Positions 25,501 to 36,723 of a DNA stretch of 64,000 bases are shown here, piece after piece; the stretch's first letter is position 1; each line of letters opens with the position of its first letter. The notes below the pieces were generated by a model. That model was not told the origin of the DNA. It made no database searches and saw only the letters and a program-made list of their open reading frames with translations. Source of the stretch: Rotaria socialis (Eukaryota; Rotifera; Eurotatoria; Philodinida; Philodinidae); assembly GCA_905331475.1 (NCBI GenBank), contig CAJNYU010000510.1, forward strand, positions 1 through 64,000, given 5' to 3'. Both the position numbers and the translations under genes were made by a program.

Positions 25501-26642
25501 CGTTTCTTCATTTTTTCTTTTATTCTTTACGTTAAGTCAAGGTCTTCTTTAAGTTCCATTTTCTACCCTACATATCTATTAAGTTCAATTATCGACTGAG
25601 TATAAGTCTTATCTAAACATATACGTATGCATATGCATATATATATATTCATTGATCTTGTATATGGGTTGAGAAAGAAAATTGAAAATTTGTAATTACA
25701 CCATCGGTACTTCAAATTTCTGTTTTCTTTTTTTCTTGACTCAAGCACAGTCAAAGTCATCGTAAAAGGACGAGTGAGTGAGTGAGAAAGAAAAAAAGGT
25801 AGAAAAGTGGTGAACTTTGTCTGAGAAAAAAAACGAAGAAAAAAATCGCCGACCTCCTGTGACTGTCATGCAAATATGAGTACAGCAGTAATTGTACAAT
25901 GAGAAATGCAACAAAGAAAGAAGACAAGCAGAAAGAAAGAAAGAAAGAAAGAAAGGTACTAGACCATATACATATACATTCAACGTCGTGCCACAGAGCA
26001 TTTCTCTTCCGGTCATAAGTGCGTCGAATCTGGAAAAAAGCAAGAATAGACAAAAAGAAAAAATAAAGGTTATTGACCGGTACCTGTAAGGACAAATGCC
26101 AAGAAGAGAATGAATGACAGGAAGGAAAGAAAGAGTGAATTTTACATCTACCCGTGCATTATAAATGGATACTATAAGTTCGCATCTCATCTTCATTTAC
26201 CCTCGATTCTTCTCTTTTTTTTATTCTATAAAAAGCTGATGTGAAAGAAAAAAGAAAGCGCCCCTTCATTCATTCAACGAAGGAGAGTTTCACTAGTACA
26301 TACTACGATTACTACTACAACGCGTTACATGCTTCTTTCATTCCATGTCTTCGATATTGTATTCATTATGATGCTTACTCTCTGCCTGTTCTGTTATTTC
26401 TTTCTTTCGCGTATTCTTGATTCTTAGCTGGTACTACTACTACTACTAATAATAATAATAATATTACCACTCTACGTTACCCATCCATAATAGTATCCAT
26501 ATTCTATAGACATGGACATACACGTTTTCATCTTTCTACATGTTAGGTTGTGCATTCGTTTATTTTTTGTTGTTTTTTTCTTTTTAACGCAAGGAGAAAA
26601 AAATAGTACAGATTAATCATAATTTTTTAGATAAACATAGTA
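22531..26642. other. 4.1 kb without a gene; repeats and low-complexity DNA
   Basis: No credible coding region. It contains a possible dispersed repeat at about 24200-24545, a (TG)n run at 25361-25377, a GAAA-rich run near 25932-25955 and long pyrimidine-rich tracts from 25700 to 26240. Minus-strand frames at 25741-26196 are polypyrimidine artefacts. The last 400 bp presumably include the promoter and 5' leader of the zinc-finger gene at 26643. Confidence 0.5.
24200..24545. repeat. Possible dispersed noncoding repeat
   Basis: The block differs in composition from its surroundings (ccccctcagggatggtttga, cgttaacggccggacacac) and ends at a small inverted pair, gtgtactcac / gagtacac. Its reverse complement reads gtgtgtccggccgttaacac then gataactctt, which resembles repeats I know from other invertebrate genomes. 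There is no second copy in this window, so this is tentative. Confidence 0.3.
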
Positions 26643-27571
26643 ATGCCAAGTGTTGATTCAAATTCATCTTATTCGTCGTCCGATTCATCAGCATCATCTC
26701 TATCATCTCCACGCGTACTTCTAACCGACATAAGACAACAACAAGCAATAAAATACGACCAACATAAAATGAAAGCTACAACAACAACTACATCACCACC
26801 ACCACCACCGCTACCAATAACGCCACCGCATATATGTGTAACACGTTATAAAACAGAATTATGTCGACCATTTACAGAAACTGGAAAATGTAAATATGGT
26901 GATAAATGTCAATTTTCACATGGAATCAAAGAATTAAGAATCTTGATGCGTCATCCAAAATATAAAACTGAATATTGTCGAACATTTCATACCAGTAAGA
27001 ACTCGATTTCTTTTTGTTTTCTTGTTGTAAAATATCACTGATTGTTTAGCTGGCTACTGTCCATATGGTCCTCGATGCCATTTTATTCATGATGTTCATG
27101 AAGCACGAATAACAACAAATACGAATGATACACCAATGCGAAGACATTCCGATATACGAAGTAATCAATCAATACAAAAACTAGCGACTAGGTATTTTAA
27201 TTTAAATTAAGAAAAAAAACAAAAAATCAATTGTCTTCTATAATTATTATTTTCTTTTTGCTTATAGAAACCGTATTACCAGTGATTATACAGCATTATC
27301 TTCTTCTCCTACTCACATAATATCTAATACAAATTCATCGAAATCTCCGTTTTCATTTCAAGACATTAGTCGAGCTTTACTTTCGTATGAAAATAGTGAT
27401 ATAATCCAACAGCAATATCAACAATCACAAAAATCACAACAACAACAACATCAACAGCACAAACAAGAATATTACTCATCTATATTATCGCCAATGACAA
27501 ACTCATTAACATACCGTACATTCTCATCATCATCATCATCGAACAGCAGTGTAGCTCCACAGTATATTTAA
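26643..27571 (+). CDS. ZFP36: Tandem CCCH zinc-finger protein, TIS11/tristetraprolin family
   Basis: Three exons (26643-26994, 27050-27191, 27268-27571) encode 265 residues. After a Ser-rich, Thr/Pro-rich N-terminus comes the family signature: lead-in [10 protein letters not shown], then finger 1 with C-x8-C-x5-C-x3-H ([20 protein letters not shown]). The linker [14 protein letters not shown] leads to finger 2 ([11 protein letters not shown]), which is split by the first intron. Spacing matches tristetraprolin/ZFP36L proteins, which bind UAUUUAU elements in mRNA 3'UTRs and recruit the CCR4-NOT deadenylase. The C-terminal half is low-complexity Gln/Ser-rich; its end does not show a clear NOT1-binding motif. 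Vertebrates have three or four paralogues, so the symbol marks the family, not a particular orthologue. The long noncoding flanks and AT-rich 3' region would fit a highly regulated, unstable mRNA, but that is inference. Confidence 0.9.
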
Positions 27572-30500
27572 GGTGGTCTTCGACAGGTTTCTTTTTCTGT
27601 TTTCATTCACCGTCCGTTCGTTTGCTCTCGTGCTCTGTTATACATAAATTATATACATACAGATATAGATGCTTTTTGGTTTCTATCTTTTTCTCACGTT
27701 TTTGTTTTTACTATTTCATTCATACAATATTACATACGGTGCTTGTGTTACTACCATAGTCTGACAAAATGCATATCTTATCAGACACATGATACACTGC
27801 AAAGCGTTTTCTAGTTTTTATTTATGTCAAAAATACCAAAATCGTACGTGTGTATCTCTGTCAAAAACGAGAATGATGGACATTTTGCTGACAAAAAACA
27901 AGAATAAAACGCAAGGGTAATAATAATAAAATTTCTAGCAAATATTTGTTTAGAAATCAATAAACAGATATAACAATGCATCCAATTAGATAGATATATA
28001 TTGATGATAATAATTTTACCCATTGGCAATCTGTATTTAGAAACGGAAAAAAAATACTACATAATTTTCTAAAAGAAAATTGTTTCGTTTTATTGTGTCA
28101 TGTGTTTTTCAGCCTAGAGCAAATTTTTATTGACACTTTTTCTCTTAGCATTATCGTGTGTGTGAATACACACACACACACACACACAAACATATACACT
28201 ATTCTTTTCTTCTTTTTATTCAACTTTTTTTCTCATCTCTTCGCGTCTTCTATAGTGGTGTACTTATTCATAAGAAGAATTGATGATTGATAGAGTAGTA
28301 TTTTCGCTTGAGGTGTACATGTATATATTCGATTGAAACGTGTCTTCAGTATTAAGATCTATATAGCGGAAAGGTGATGAAAGGCAAACAACATCATGCA
28401 AAAAAGCCATATGCACGCACATATGTATATATATATATATAGTGCATTTTTATTCCATCACACTTCATATTTCAAGGGTTTCTTTTTTCTTTTTCATTTT
28501 TGAAAACTTTATTAGATGTGTTCAGAACTAGCAATAGAAGATTGCAAGATGGCATCTATTCTCTCATTGATGTTTATCTTATAAATGGACGTCTTCGTGT
28601 AATGTAAACACACATAATGTATAATGTCATTGACGTTTTACAAATATCCTCAATGACTAAAAACTATCTTATGACAAAAAAAGAAGAGAGATCGATTTGT
28701 TCATTAATTTACAAAGAAAATTATTCGATATGAGAATAATGAAGATGAAATCCTTCGTGTTGTCGCTGAGAAAACATATTGGTTCAACGAATTCATCGAT
28801 CAATTAATATTTACTAATCAGATAGATCGACTAGAATACAAACGACAACGTGATGGAGCTACCAAATGTGTAAAAGTAAAAAAAAAAAGAATGAACTTAT
28901 CAAAAATGCATCTAACATTAGACAAGCAAATATTCTATGAAGATCATAAATTTCTTTGTGTCTATATATAAAAAGAGGTTGTAAAATTTTATAACAAATT
29001 TTCTGTTAATGATAATGTCGATTGACTATTTACATTTCTATACTAACATATCTAATGATGATTACAATTATGTAATAAACGAAAACAAAAAGATTATAAT
29101 GACACTTTGAGATATGAGAAGGGTATCAAGTGCGATTCACAGTTCAAATAAAGCTCATAGAATAGAATGTATTAATGGGCACATGCCAAGAATATTGAAT
29201 TTGTGGTTGTACGCATGACTAGTTGCTTTGTGATGACGCATAATAATTATCTTGAAAAGAAATTATATAATCAACTCAACGTCATACATTCTAATAATAT
29301 CTTATTTTCAGTTACATAAAACATACTACTTTATTGTGTTGGATTTATTACGCTTTTATTTTGCGCAGAAAGTGATTCGTGCCGAACAGAGATTTTCTTA
29401 GAATTTAATCCTAACATAAAGTTATAATTTGTCCGTTCTGTAGAAATAAGCTGAATCAAGTCAGTGGAAACTTATTCTGCATAAATATCGATGAAACGAT
29501 GCATGAACTCTATAGCGAGAAAAAAAACTGCTAACCTTATTGATATACATTTCATTAGGAATTGATAGCTAGTAAAAAGCTTTTCTCACTATTATAGATG
29601 AATAACAAGATGACTAATTGAGAGAATACTATTCTATATACATGCATACATACATAAATTAATAAAACAAAAAAAAACACGCTTAAAATTGCTTTCAATC
29701 TTGTATAACAATATACGCAAATAGTTTAGTCAATTGTAGATCAAATAATGGATACCATATGGAATATGTACTCTCAAGAATGACTTGACAAAAAGTTTAT
29801 GTCTAGCGGAAAAATAAAATAATGAATTTATATTCAAATGACTGTAATATTATAATCAAATTATTATTAACAGTAGGACTATAATGTAAACTTACTGATT
29901 CATGACGGGTGCGTTGAGGTCAAAATTCAAAAGATTCTATTAATACTACAATAGAGACAAGGACAACTTGTAATTCACAGGGAAAAAAAACATTTCTTTC
30001 ATTTTCTCGTTCAAGTTTTGCTTCATATGGGTCAAGACTATAGCTAAAATTATTTCTCTGTGAATAGAATTATCTATTAGTTGAAATAAGCATTAAAATT
30101 AACTGGTAATTAATAACAAAAAAAGAGTTAATCAGTTCTCACAGTTGAGTTATACATATATTGGAAATTTGAAATAATTAAATAGAAAATAAGTATCGTA
30201 TTTTTTTTCAGCATTTGTGTATGAAATCTAGAGCATTAAATTTATTTCATGAACAATTCAAATGATTGCAATGATCTATAATTATATGTGATTTCCAAAA
30301 TAGTATATTTGATTGACATTAACGTGTGTTCTTTTTAAACGAATTTCTATCGATTCGACAGATGTCAGACATAGAAAGCAATACTTTACCGTGTATAATC
30401 AAAATCCATATCCTTTATTAATTAGTCTACTAGATAGCCAATATAAATAGAGTAAAATATTTTTATAACTTTTATTTCTATCATTGAACTCATCAGTCAA

Positions 30501-30678
30501 TTTTTCAATTTATCATCTTTAGTCTCAGTCCGGTCATGCCAGAGACATGATGAATTTGTACTAGAAACCTAATTCTTTAATTCAAATTCAACTATTAATT
30601 GGCAAGAGCATCAATTTCTATTATAGAATCATCATATAAGACTAGCATATCCAGTATTTCTAATAGGATTTCGAAGCA

Positions 30679-30797
30679 CAGTGTACATGTACACCCTACT
30701 AAGCCAAAAATTTTATTTTCAGAGTGTACTTCATAGGAAAACAAAGTGTATTCTGAAAAATAGAGTGTACGTACACTTTGTTCTGCTGGAGTACACT
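30679..30797. repeat. Cluster of palindromic gtgtac motifs
   Basis: Within 120 bp: agtgtacatgtacacc (30680), gagtgtactt (30723), aaagtgta (30744), gagtgtacgtacactttg (30763) and ggagtacac (30788). The repeated inside-out arrangement suggests a decayed short inverted-repeat element. A related pair occurs at 24530-24557. Confidence 0.4.
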
Positions 30798-31018
30798 AAT
30801 CATTAAAAACACTGAGCATATCTAGTAGTTTGCTTCAACTAAAAGTATTCTTTACTAAAATTTTTGAAAATGAAATAACAGTAGAGAATTTAATTGAATC
30901 AATATCAAATACTTTTAAAGTAAAGTTCATTGGATTCAAGCTGAAAAGGTTTCACTTTAAGTTTTTATTAAAAAAAATTCTTATTATAATTTCCCCACTT
31001 TTGTTTTGCTTTGATTAT

Positions 31019-31020
31019 AG
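31019..31020 (+). promoter_or_regulatory. Candidate spliced-leader acceptor of the F-box/E2 gene
   Basis: ttttgctttgattatag ends 26 bases before the start codon at 31047, with no exon recognised upstream. It could also be the end of an ordinary 5'UTR intron. Confidence 0.4.
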
Positions 31021-31046
31021 ATGATATTTTTATTCTATAAATTATA

Positions 31047-32611
31047 ATGAATGATGTAGACAAGGTTTGTTTAATTCGAGAAATAAAATCTCTATGTCGA
31101 AATTTATTTTTCTAGTTTTCTCAATGTTTTTATTGTGGTGGATACTATACTCGATGTTTCGGTGATCCCATATGTCGCATATGTCATGCATTTATTTATC
31201 CACATGGAATAGATCAACAACAAGAGCCGAATGGCTGCGAGGATGTGTGTTTTAAAAAAATGCCAAGAATGAGAGTTTTGCATGAAAATAACATTTTCTA
31301 TTTTTTTTTAATAGAAAGGTGAAGCTGATGATTCGGGAAATGAAGATACTGATGATGGATTTGCTTGCGCTTCGGGAACGAATAAACAAGCAAAAAAGAC
31401 GCCAACAACAAATACAGATTCATCAATACAATCAGCAAATAATTCTGTTATTTCCTCAATATCAAATAATAGAAGAAATGATTTATTAAATGAACTTCTA
31501 CTTGAATTAACAGTACCCAATTCTATTTGGAATGATCATGCATCTTATCTAAGTCAATTACCACCTGAAGTGATGCTAACTATTATGAAATGTATGGATG
31601 ACTTAAGTATATATGCATTGGCTAAAGCATCAAATCGTTGGAGTCAATTAATTGATTCAACAGTTGATTGGAAACAATTTATTCGTACACGTTGGCCACT
31701 TTTCCCATTATCTGATGACGATAATAGCCTAAATCTCAGCCGAATATATGATCAATTGTAAGTATAAAGATTATTTCTATTGGTAATAGATAAATATCAA
31801 ATCGTTTTAGAATTCGAAGTTCCAGTTGTTTTACATGTTTAAGTGATACTGGAATTCGAGTAAATATTAAATGAAAATTTAGAATAGCTTTTCTTCTTTA
31901 AATGTAGATTTTTGGTTTTCAGTTTGAAAACAATAGACAAATGCAACCAACATTATGGCGTCATAGACGATTACAAAGTGAAATTCGTGCTTTGCGCGTA
32001 TGGATTCTCGTTTTCTTAAAGTTAATTGAGTTGGATCGGATAAATCTAAATTCAATTCTAGGATGATCCACCTGATGGAATACGAGCTGAACCACTAGAT
32101 TCATCTTGTTGTCATTGGCATGCTTCTATTTGGGGTCCCAGTTCATCACCTTATGAAGGTCTATATTTTCAAAGGTATTTTTTTTGTTCTCTTCACCGAA
32201 ATTACTGTCTTTTTTCAGGTGGTATATTTTATCTCTATTTGCACATTCCTCAATCGTAAGTTTTATTACCTTTGAATTGATGTCATAAATATATTTGCAT
32301 TTAGTTATCCGATGATACCTCCAATTGTACGTTTTATAACCAAAATTTTTCATCCAAATATCAATATTCATGGTGATATTGGTCTTGATTCATTTGGTTC
32401 AAATTGGAGTTTAGCATTAACCATATCGAAAGTACTTATATCAGTGCAATCATTATTAAGTGATCCTTATGCACATATATGTATGAATCGTCAAGCTGCT
32501 GATCTATATATGAATGATCGCGAGCAATATGAACAAAAAGCTCGTCAATGGACATGGGCATATGCCATGCATGACTATATAAATGGAGATGAAATTGAAA
32601 TTGAACTTTAG
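31047..32611 (+). CDS. F-box protein fused to a UBE2D-like E2 fold lacking the catalytic Cys
   Basis: Eight exons (31047-31064, 31116-31244, 31315-31757, 31811-31859, 31923-31997, 32062-32158, 32219-32255, 32305-32611) give 384 residues. Order: a Cys-rich segment (CFYCGGYYTRC, CRICHAF), a low-complexity linker, an F-box (LPPEVMLTIMKCMDDLSIYA through DWKQFIRTRWP), a second CxxC, then a complete UBC fold from RLQSEIRALRDDPPDGI to ARQWTWAYAM. The UBC part resembles UBE2D: HPNIN, the Trp of NWSLALTISKVL, and a UBE2D-like C-terminal helix. Where active E2s have ICLD it reads IGLD (Gly, codon ggt at 32389-32391), so the thioester Cys is missing. F-boxes bind Skp1 in SCF ligases, so the protein may dock an E2-like module onto Cullin complexes without carrying ubiquitin itself. 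The intergenic distance to COQ8 is 93 bp, with AATAAA at 32676. Confidence 0.85.
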
Positions 32612-32702
32612 AAAACCAAAAGAAAAAGACAGAAAGAATTCTTTTTTTTTTCTATTTATTATTGTGGTTGTTATCAATAAAATAAATCCTATTTTTCGTT
32701 TT

Positions 32703-32704
32703 AG
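32703..32704 (+). promoter_or_regulatory. Candidate spliced-leader acceptor of COQ8
   Basis: The tract tcctatttttcgttttag abuts the ATG at 32705 directly, 22 bases after an AATAAA for the gene upstream. That layout is typical of an operon junction. Confidence 0.5.
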
Positions 32705-34797
32705 ATGTCTCATCGGCTATCAGATGCTGGTCGTTTCTTACGTGGATTAACTCAACTCAGTCAACACATAGTTAAAGAAGCAACTACGCCAGGTGATCCT
32801 CGCCGACGATCTCCGCTAACTGAACCCTTAGCTGAATTTGTGTCAGCTGGTTTCGAACAACTTGGTAATATTAATATTTGGAATACTATATCTAAAACAG
32901 CATGGAAATCTAGTGTTCTCATACGTCAAACTGGTATTGCTGCAAGAAATGCTATTCGATCTTCACCAGCATCGATAACATTCGTAAATCGATCATTGGA
33001 AGATGCAGTTTCGATTCCATCTTCGGTTGAAACTAATTCATCTAAAGCGACAGTTACAGATACTTTAATTCGGGATGAAATTCCGGTGCCAAATTATCCA
33101 AAAATTGATTCTACTAATCTACTAAAATTATCTACTATTGAAGCAAAATCTGAATCATTGATACCTATGAAAACATTAGATAATGCCACAAATCGTTCAA
33201 TTGAAAAGTCAACTGACTCAATTACACATACAGTTCAAATCAAAGCAACTTCTACTACTAACTCTACAGTAGATGAATCGAAAGCACTATTGACATTAGA
33301 AGAGAATCAAAATTTAATTTTACCACCACCAATAAATCATGAAGCTCAAGCACGATCTGTACCAACAACAAGAATTGGTCGTTTAGCCAGTTTTGGTTCG
33401 CTTGCTGCTGGTCTTGGTGTTGGTGCTTTGGGTTCAATGGTTCGACGTTCAATTGGACTTGAACAAGAATCTTCTTCACAAAATGCTCTATCTCCATATT
33501 TATCTAAAGCTAATGCTGAACGTATTGTTAATACACTATGTAAAGTACGTGGTGCTGCACTTAAACTAGGTCAAATGATAAGTATTCAAGGTAAATTTTG
33601 AATTTTCCATTGATATTTTCTATTATTTGAACTATCTATTTTTCTTCTAGATAATTTTCTTGTTCAAGATGATATTCAAAAGATATTCGAACGTGTTCGT
33701 CAAAAAGCAGATTTTATGCCTGAATGGCAAATGAATGAAGTCATGACGAATGAATTTGGTTCTGCATGGCGTGATCAATTTGAAGAATTTCAAGATCGAC
33801 CATTTGCTGCTGCTAGGTTCAAATATATATTTATATGTACTTTCTTTTTTTATTTCTCATTTAATAAATAATATTTTTTAGTATTGGTCAAGTTCATTAT
33901 GGTGTTTTAAAACATAATAGAAAGCGCGTAGCCGTTAAAATTCAATATCCCGGTGTTGGTAAATCAATCGAAAGTGATATTAATAATTTAGTTACATTAC
34001 TCAATTTTTGGAATATACTTCCCAAAGGTTTATATATCGACAATGTTGTAAAGGTTGCTAAACATGAATTAAATTGGGAAGTTGACTATATTCGTGAAGC
34101 TGAATGGGGTCGTCGTTTTCAAAATTGGCTTCTTTATTATCCAACATATTGTGTACCTGATGTCATTGATAGTTTATCGACGAAAAATGTTTTAACAACA
34201 GCATTTTTCGATGGCATCACTCTTGATCAAGCGGTTAATCAAGATCAAGAGACACGTGATTTCATTGGCAGATCTGTATTAGAAATATGCTTATTAGAAT
34301 TATTTAAATTTAAAGCTATGCAAACAGATCCTAACTGGTCAAATTTTTTATTTAATCCATCAACTAAAACAATTGGTCTTATCGATTTTGGTGCATCACG
34401 TTATTTTAGTCCAAATTTTATTGATAATTATATTAAAATAATTCGGGCTTCAGCAGATAATAATCCTGAAGGTATTAAAGATCTATCAGTTAAATGTGGT
34501 TTTCTAACTGGATATGAAACACGTGAAATGACTGATGCTCATGTTAATGCAGTGATGATATTAGGTGAAGGTTTTCGTTCCGAAGATATATTTGATTTTG
34601 GTGCACAGAATACAACAAAGGGTATACATAAATTAATACCAGTTATGCTTAAACATCGTTTAACACCACCTCCGGAAGACTCATATTCTCTACATAGAAA
34701 AATGTCTGGAGCATTTTTACTTTGTTCGAAATTACGTTCCCGAGTACATTGTAAACCACTCTTCGAAAGTGTATGGAAAGAGTATAATTCATCATAA
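32705..34797 (+). CDS. COQ8: COQ8 (ADCK3/ADCK4) atypical kinase of ubiquinone synthesis
   Basis: Three exons (32705-33590, 33651-33816, 33882-34797) encode 655 residues. The N-terminal 250 residues are a presumed mitochondrial and low-complexity extension, including a hydrophobic Gly/Ala stretch ([19 protein letters not shown]) that may anchor it in the inner membrane. The UbiB signature follows: the KxGQ helix ([14 protein letters not shown]), the Ala-rich loop (FAAASIGQVH) in place of a normal Gly-rich loop, VAVKIQYPG with the ATP-site Lys, the acidic ExD-type motif region, [10 protein letters not shown] as catalytic loop, and LIDFGASR as the DFG segment. The C-terminus matches ADCK3 closely ([33 protein letters not shown]). 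It is an ATPase-like regulator of the CoQ synthesis complex in mitochondria. COQ2 follows 130 bp downstream on the same strand. Confidence 0.95.
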
Positions 34798-34916
34798 TTT
34801 CTTTTATGTTTTTGTATACGACATAGAGTAACATTTTGTTTTTTCTTTGTTTTCAAATTCTACTAGTAAAATATAACTCATGTTACATTTATTTTTTATG
34901 AAATAAATGTTATTCT

Positions 34917-34918
34917 AG
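34917..34918 (+). promoter_or_regulatory. Candidate spliced-leader acceptor of COQ2
   Basis: aatgttattctag ends 9 bases before the ATG at 34928. AATAAA for COQ8 lies at 34902-34907, only about 10 bases upstream. Confidence 0.45.
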
Positions 34919-34927
34919 ATATTTTTC

Positions 34928-36031
34928 ATGTTTCTCTTATTACGTCAAACATGTCCATTAGTATTTCGTCGTTCGTCGATAATTCGAATTACAACAACAT
35001 CTGTTTATATTCAACAACAACAACAACAGCAGCAGCAGCAAAAAAATAATCTTTCATCATTTTCTCGTCCGAAATTTATTTGGGATACTATTCCGAAATC
35101 AATACAACCATACATTCGTTTAAGCCGTATTGATAAACCAATCGGCTCATGGTTATTATTTTTACCAGGTGCATGGGGTATTGCATTTGCCGGTACAACA
35201 TTGAGCAACTTTGCATTACTGGGTTTATTTGGTATAGGAACCGTTTTAATGCGTGGAGCTGGTTGTACAATAAATGATCTGTGGGATAGAGAAATTGATC
35301 GACGTGTTGAAAGAACAAAATCAAGACCTATCGCTAGTGGTGAAGTTACAACAAGGCAAGGACTAACATGGGCAGGTGTACAATTATCATTAAGTTTTTT
35401 AATATTAATTCAATTAAATATACCATCCATTATGCTTGGAATTCTCTCACTAGTACCTGTTGTTATTTATCCTTTGATGAAAAGATTTACTTATTGGCCA
35501 CAACTTTTTCTTGGCATAACATTTAATTGGTAAGAAGCTAGTTTTCCATTGTTTTTCTTCGTGAATAGAAAGATTCGTTTTCTAAACAAATACAAACTAT
35601 ATAGGGGTGCACTAATGGGTTTTACAGCTGCAACAGGAAGTATTTTTCCATCTATTATTCTACCATTGTATTTTGCTGGTATTGCTTGGACACTTCACTA
35701 TGACACAATCTATGCACATCAAGATAAAACAGATGATTTACTTGTTGGTGTAAAATCAACAGCTTTACGTCTTGGCACTGATACTAAATTATGGTTACGA
35801 GCTTTTTCTCTTGGCATGATTTCACATTTAGTTACTACTGGTTTAAGCGTTGATCAAACATGGCCGTATTATGTTGGCTTGACTGCTGTCAGTTATCATC
35901 TTCATAAACAGATTGAGACAGTAAATTTAAATAAAAGTGAATCTTGCTGGAATACCTTTGCATCAAATCGTATAACTGGTTTGATGATACTTGCTAGCAT
36001 TTTAGTTGGAAACTATTTTAAATATTTGTGA
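34928..36031 (+). CDS. COQ2: 4-hydroxybenzoate polyprenyltransferase COQ2
   Basis: Two exons (34928-35529, 35605-36031) give 342 residues, in the range of animal COQ2. An N-terminal mitochondrial presequence rich in Arg, Ser and Thr is interrupted by a run of ten Gln (codons CAA/CAG, about 35012-35041). Family motifs are intact: RLSRIDKPIGSWLLFLPGAW, the first Asp-rich motif NDLWDREIDRRVERTKSRPI, and the second YAHQDKTDDLLVGVKSTALR. Several membrane helices lie between and after them. The enzyme attaches the polyprenyl tail to 4-hydroxybenzoate in the inner mitochondrial membrane, the committed step of ubiquinone synthesis. Directly upstream is COQ8, a regulator of the same pathway. AATAAA occurs at 36193. 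Confidence 0.95.
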
Positions 36032-36723
36032 TAATAATATAGAAACTTTGATTGTTGCTTGTTTTGTAGATAAATCTATTTCATCAAGATAATCACCGAT
36101 AATCTACTCGAGACAATTGCTAATGAAATTCTCTGCTGATATATGAGTCGATGAGTGTTTTATTCGATTCACTTCGCGAATATTTTTTTTCTAATAAATA
36201 AAACATTCATATTAAATATAAGAAAATATTTATAGTTGTGATTATTATTATTCAGTTATAGTCGAATTTTGGAGGTAAAGAAAATACTATCATTTATTAC
36301 AAACGTATGGGTTTAGTTTTATAATTTAAGTATTGATTATCTTTAATTTCAGGTTATAATTATGAAGTTCTCGAGGAAAATCGAACGTCTGATTTGACCA
36401 AATCGTATGGAGCAATTTTTTTTTGGAGTCATACATGTATGTGACAATCAGAGCTCATTGACACAAAAATAAAATATGTAGCGAAATCAACATATATCTC
36501 TCTTCTGAATACTTAATTGTACTTTAACTTATGAATTAGTTTTTGGAGAAAAATTGATAACTGGTATTTTGAAGAATTGGATGTCATATAAAGATAACTG
36601 ATATTTGTAAAAGAAATTCTTTGCTGAAGCGACATGATAATGTTTTGTTTTGTTATCTCTTCTTCACTTATGATAATAGGTTTATGCAACAATGTTTCTT
36701 TGTTTTTTTTAGATTTTGTTACC
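36032..36723. other. Spacer between COQ2 and cathepsin
   Basis: COQ2 3'UTR with AATAAA at 36193-36198, then AT-rich sequence without a gene. A pyrimidine tract tgtttttttt ends in AG at 36711-36712, 11 bases before the cathepsin ATG, and may be a trans-splice or 5'UTR intron acceptor. Confidence 0.5.

Larger units (their letters stand above)
27572..31046. other. 3.5 kb without a gene
   Basis: It starts with the 3'UTR of the zinc-finger gene, including ATTTA-type strings such as tttatttatg near 27818. A (CA)n run sits at 28167-28191 and a TA run near 28425-28440. The rest is AT-rich with stops in all frames. A small cluster of palindromic gtgtac strings at 30679-30797 is listed separately. Confidence 0.5.

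Noticed and set aside
25741-26196. Minus-strand frames rich in Phe, Ser and Leu
   Set aside because: They translate a purine/pyrimidine-biased low-complexity tract and have no family features.
28167-28191. CA repeat as telomeric sequence
   Set aside because: It is a plain dinucleotide run without the CCC element seen in the telomere-like strings.
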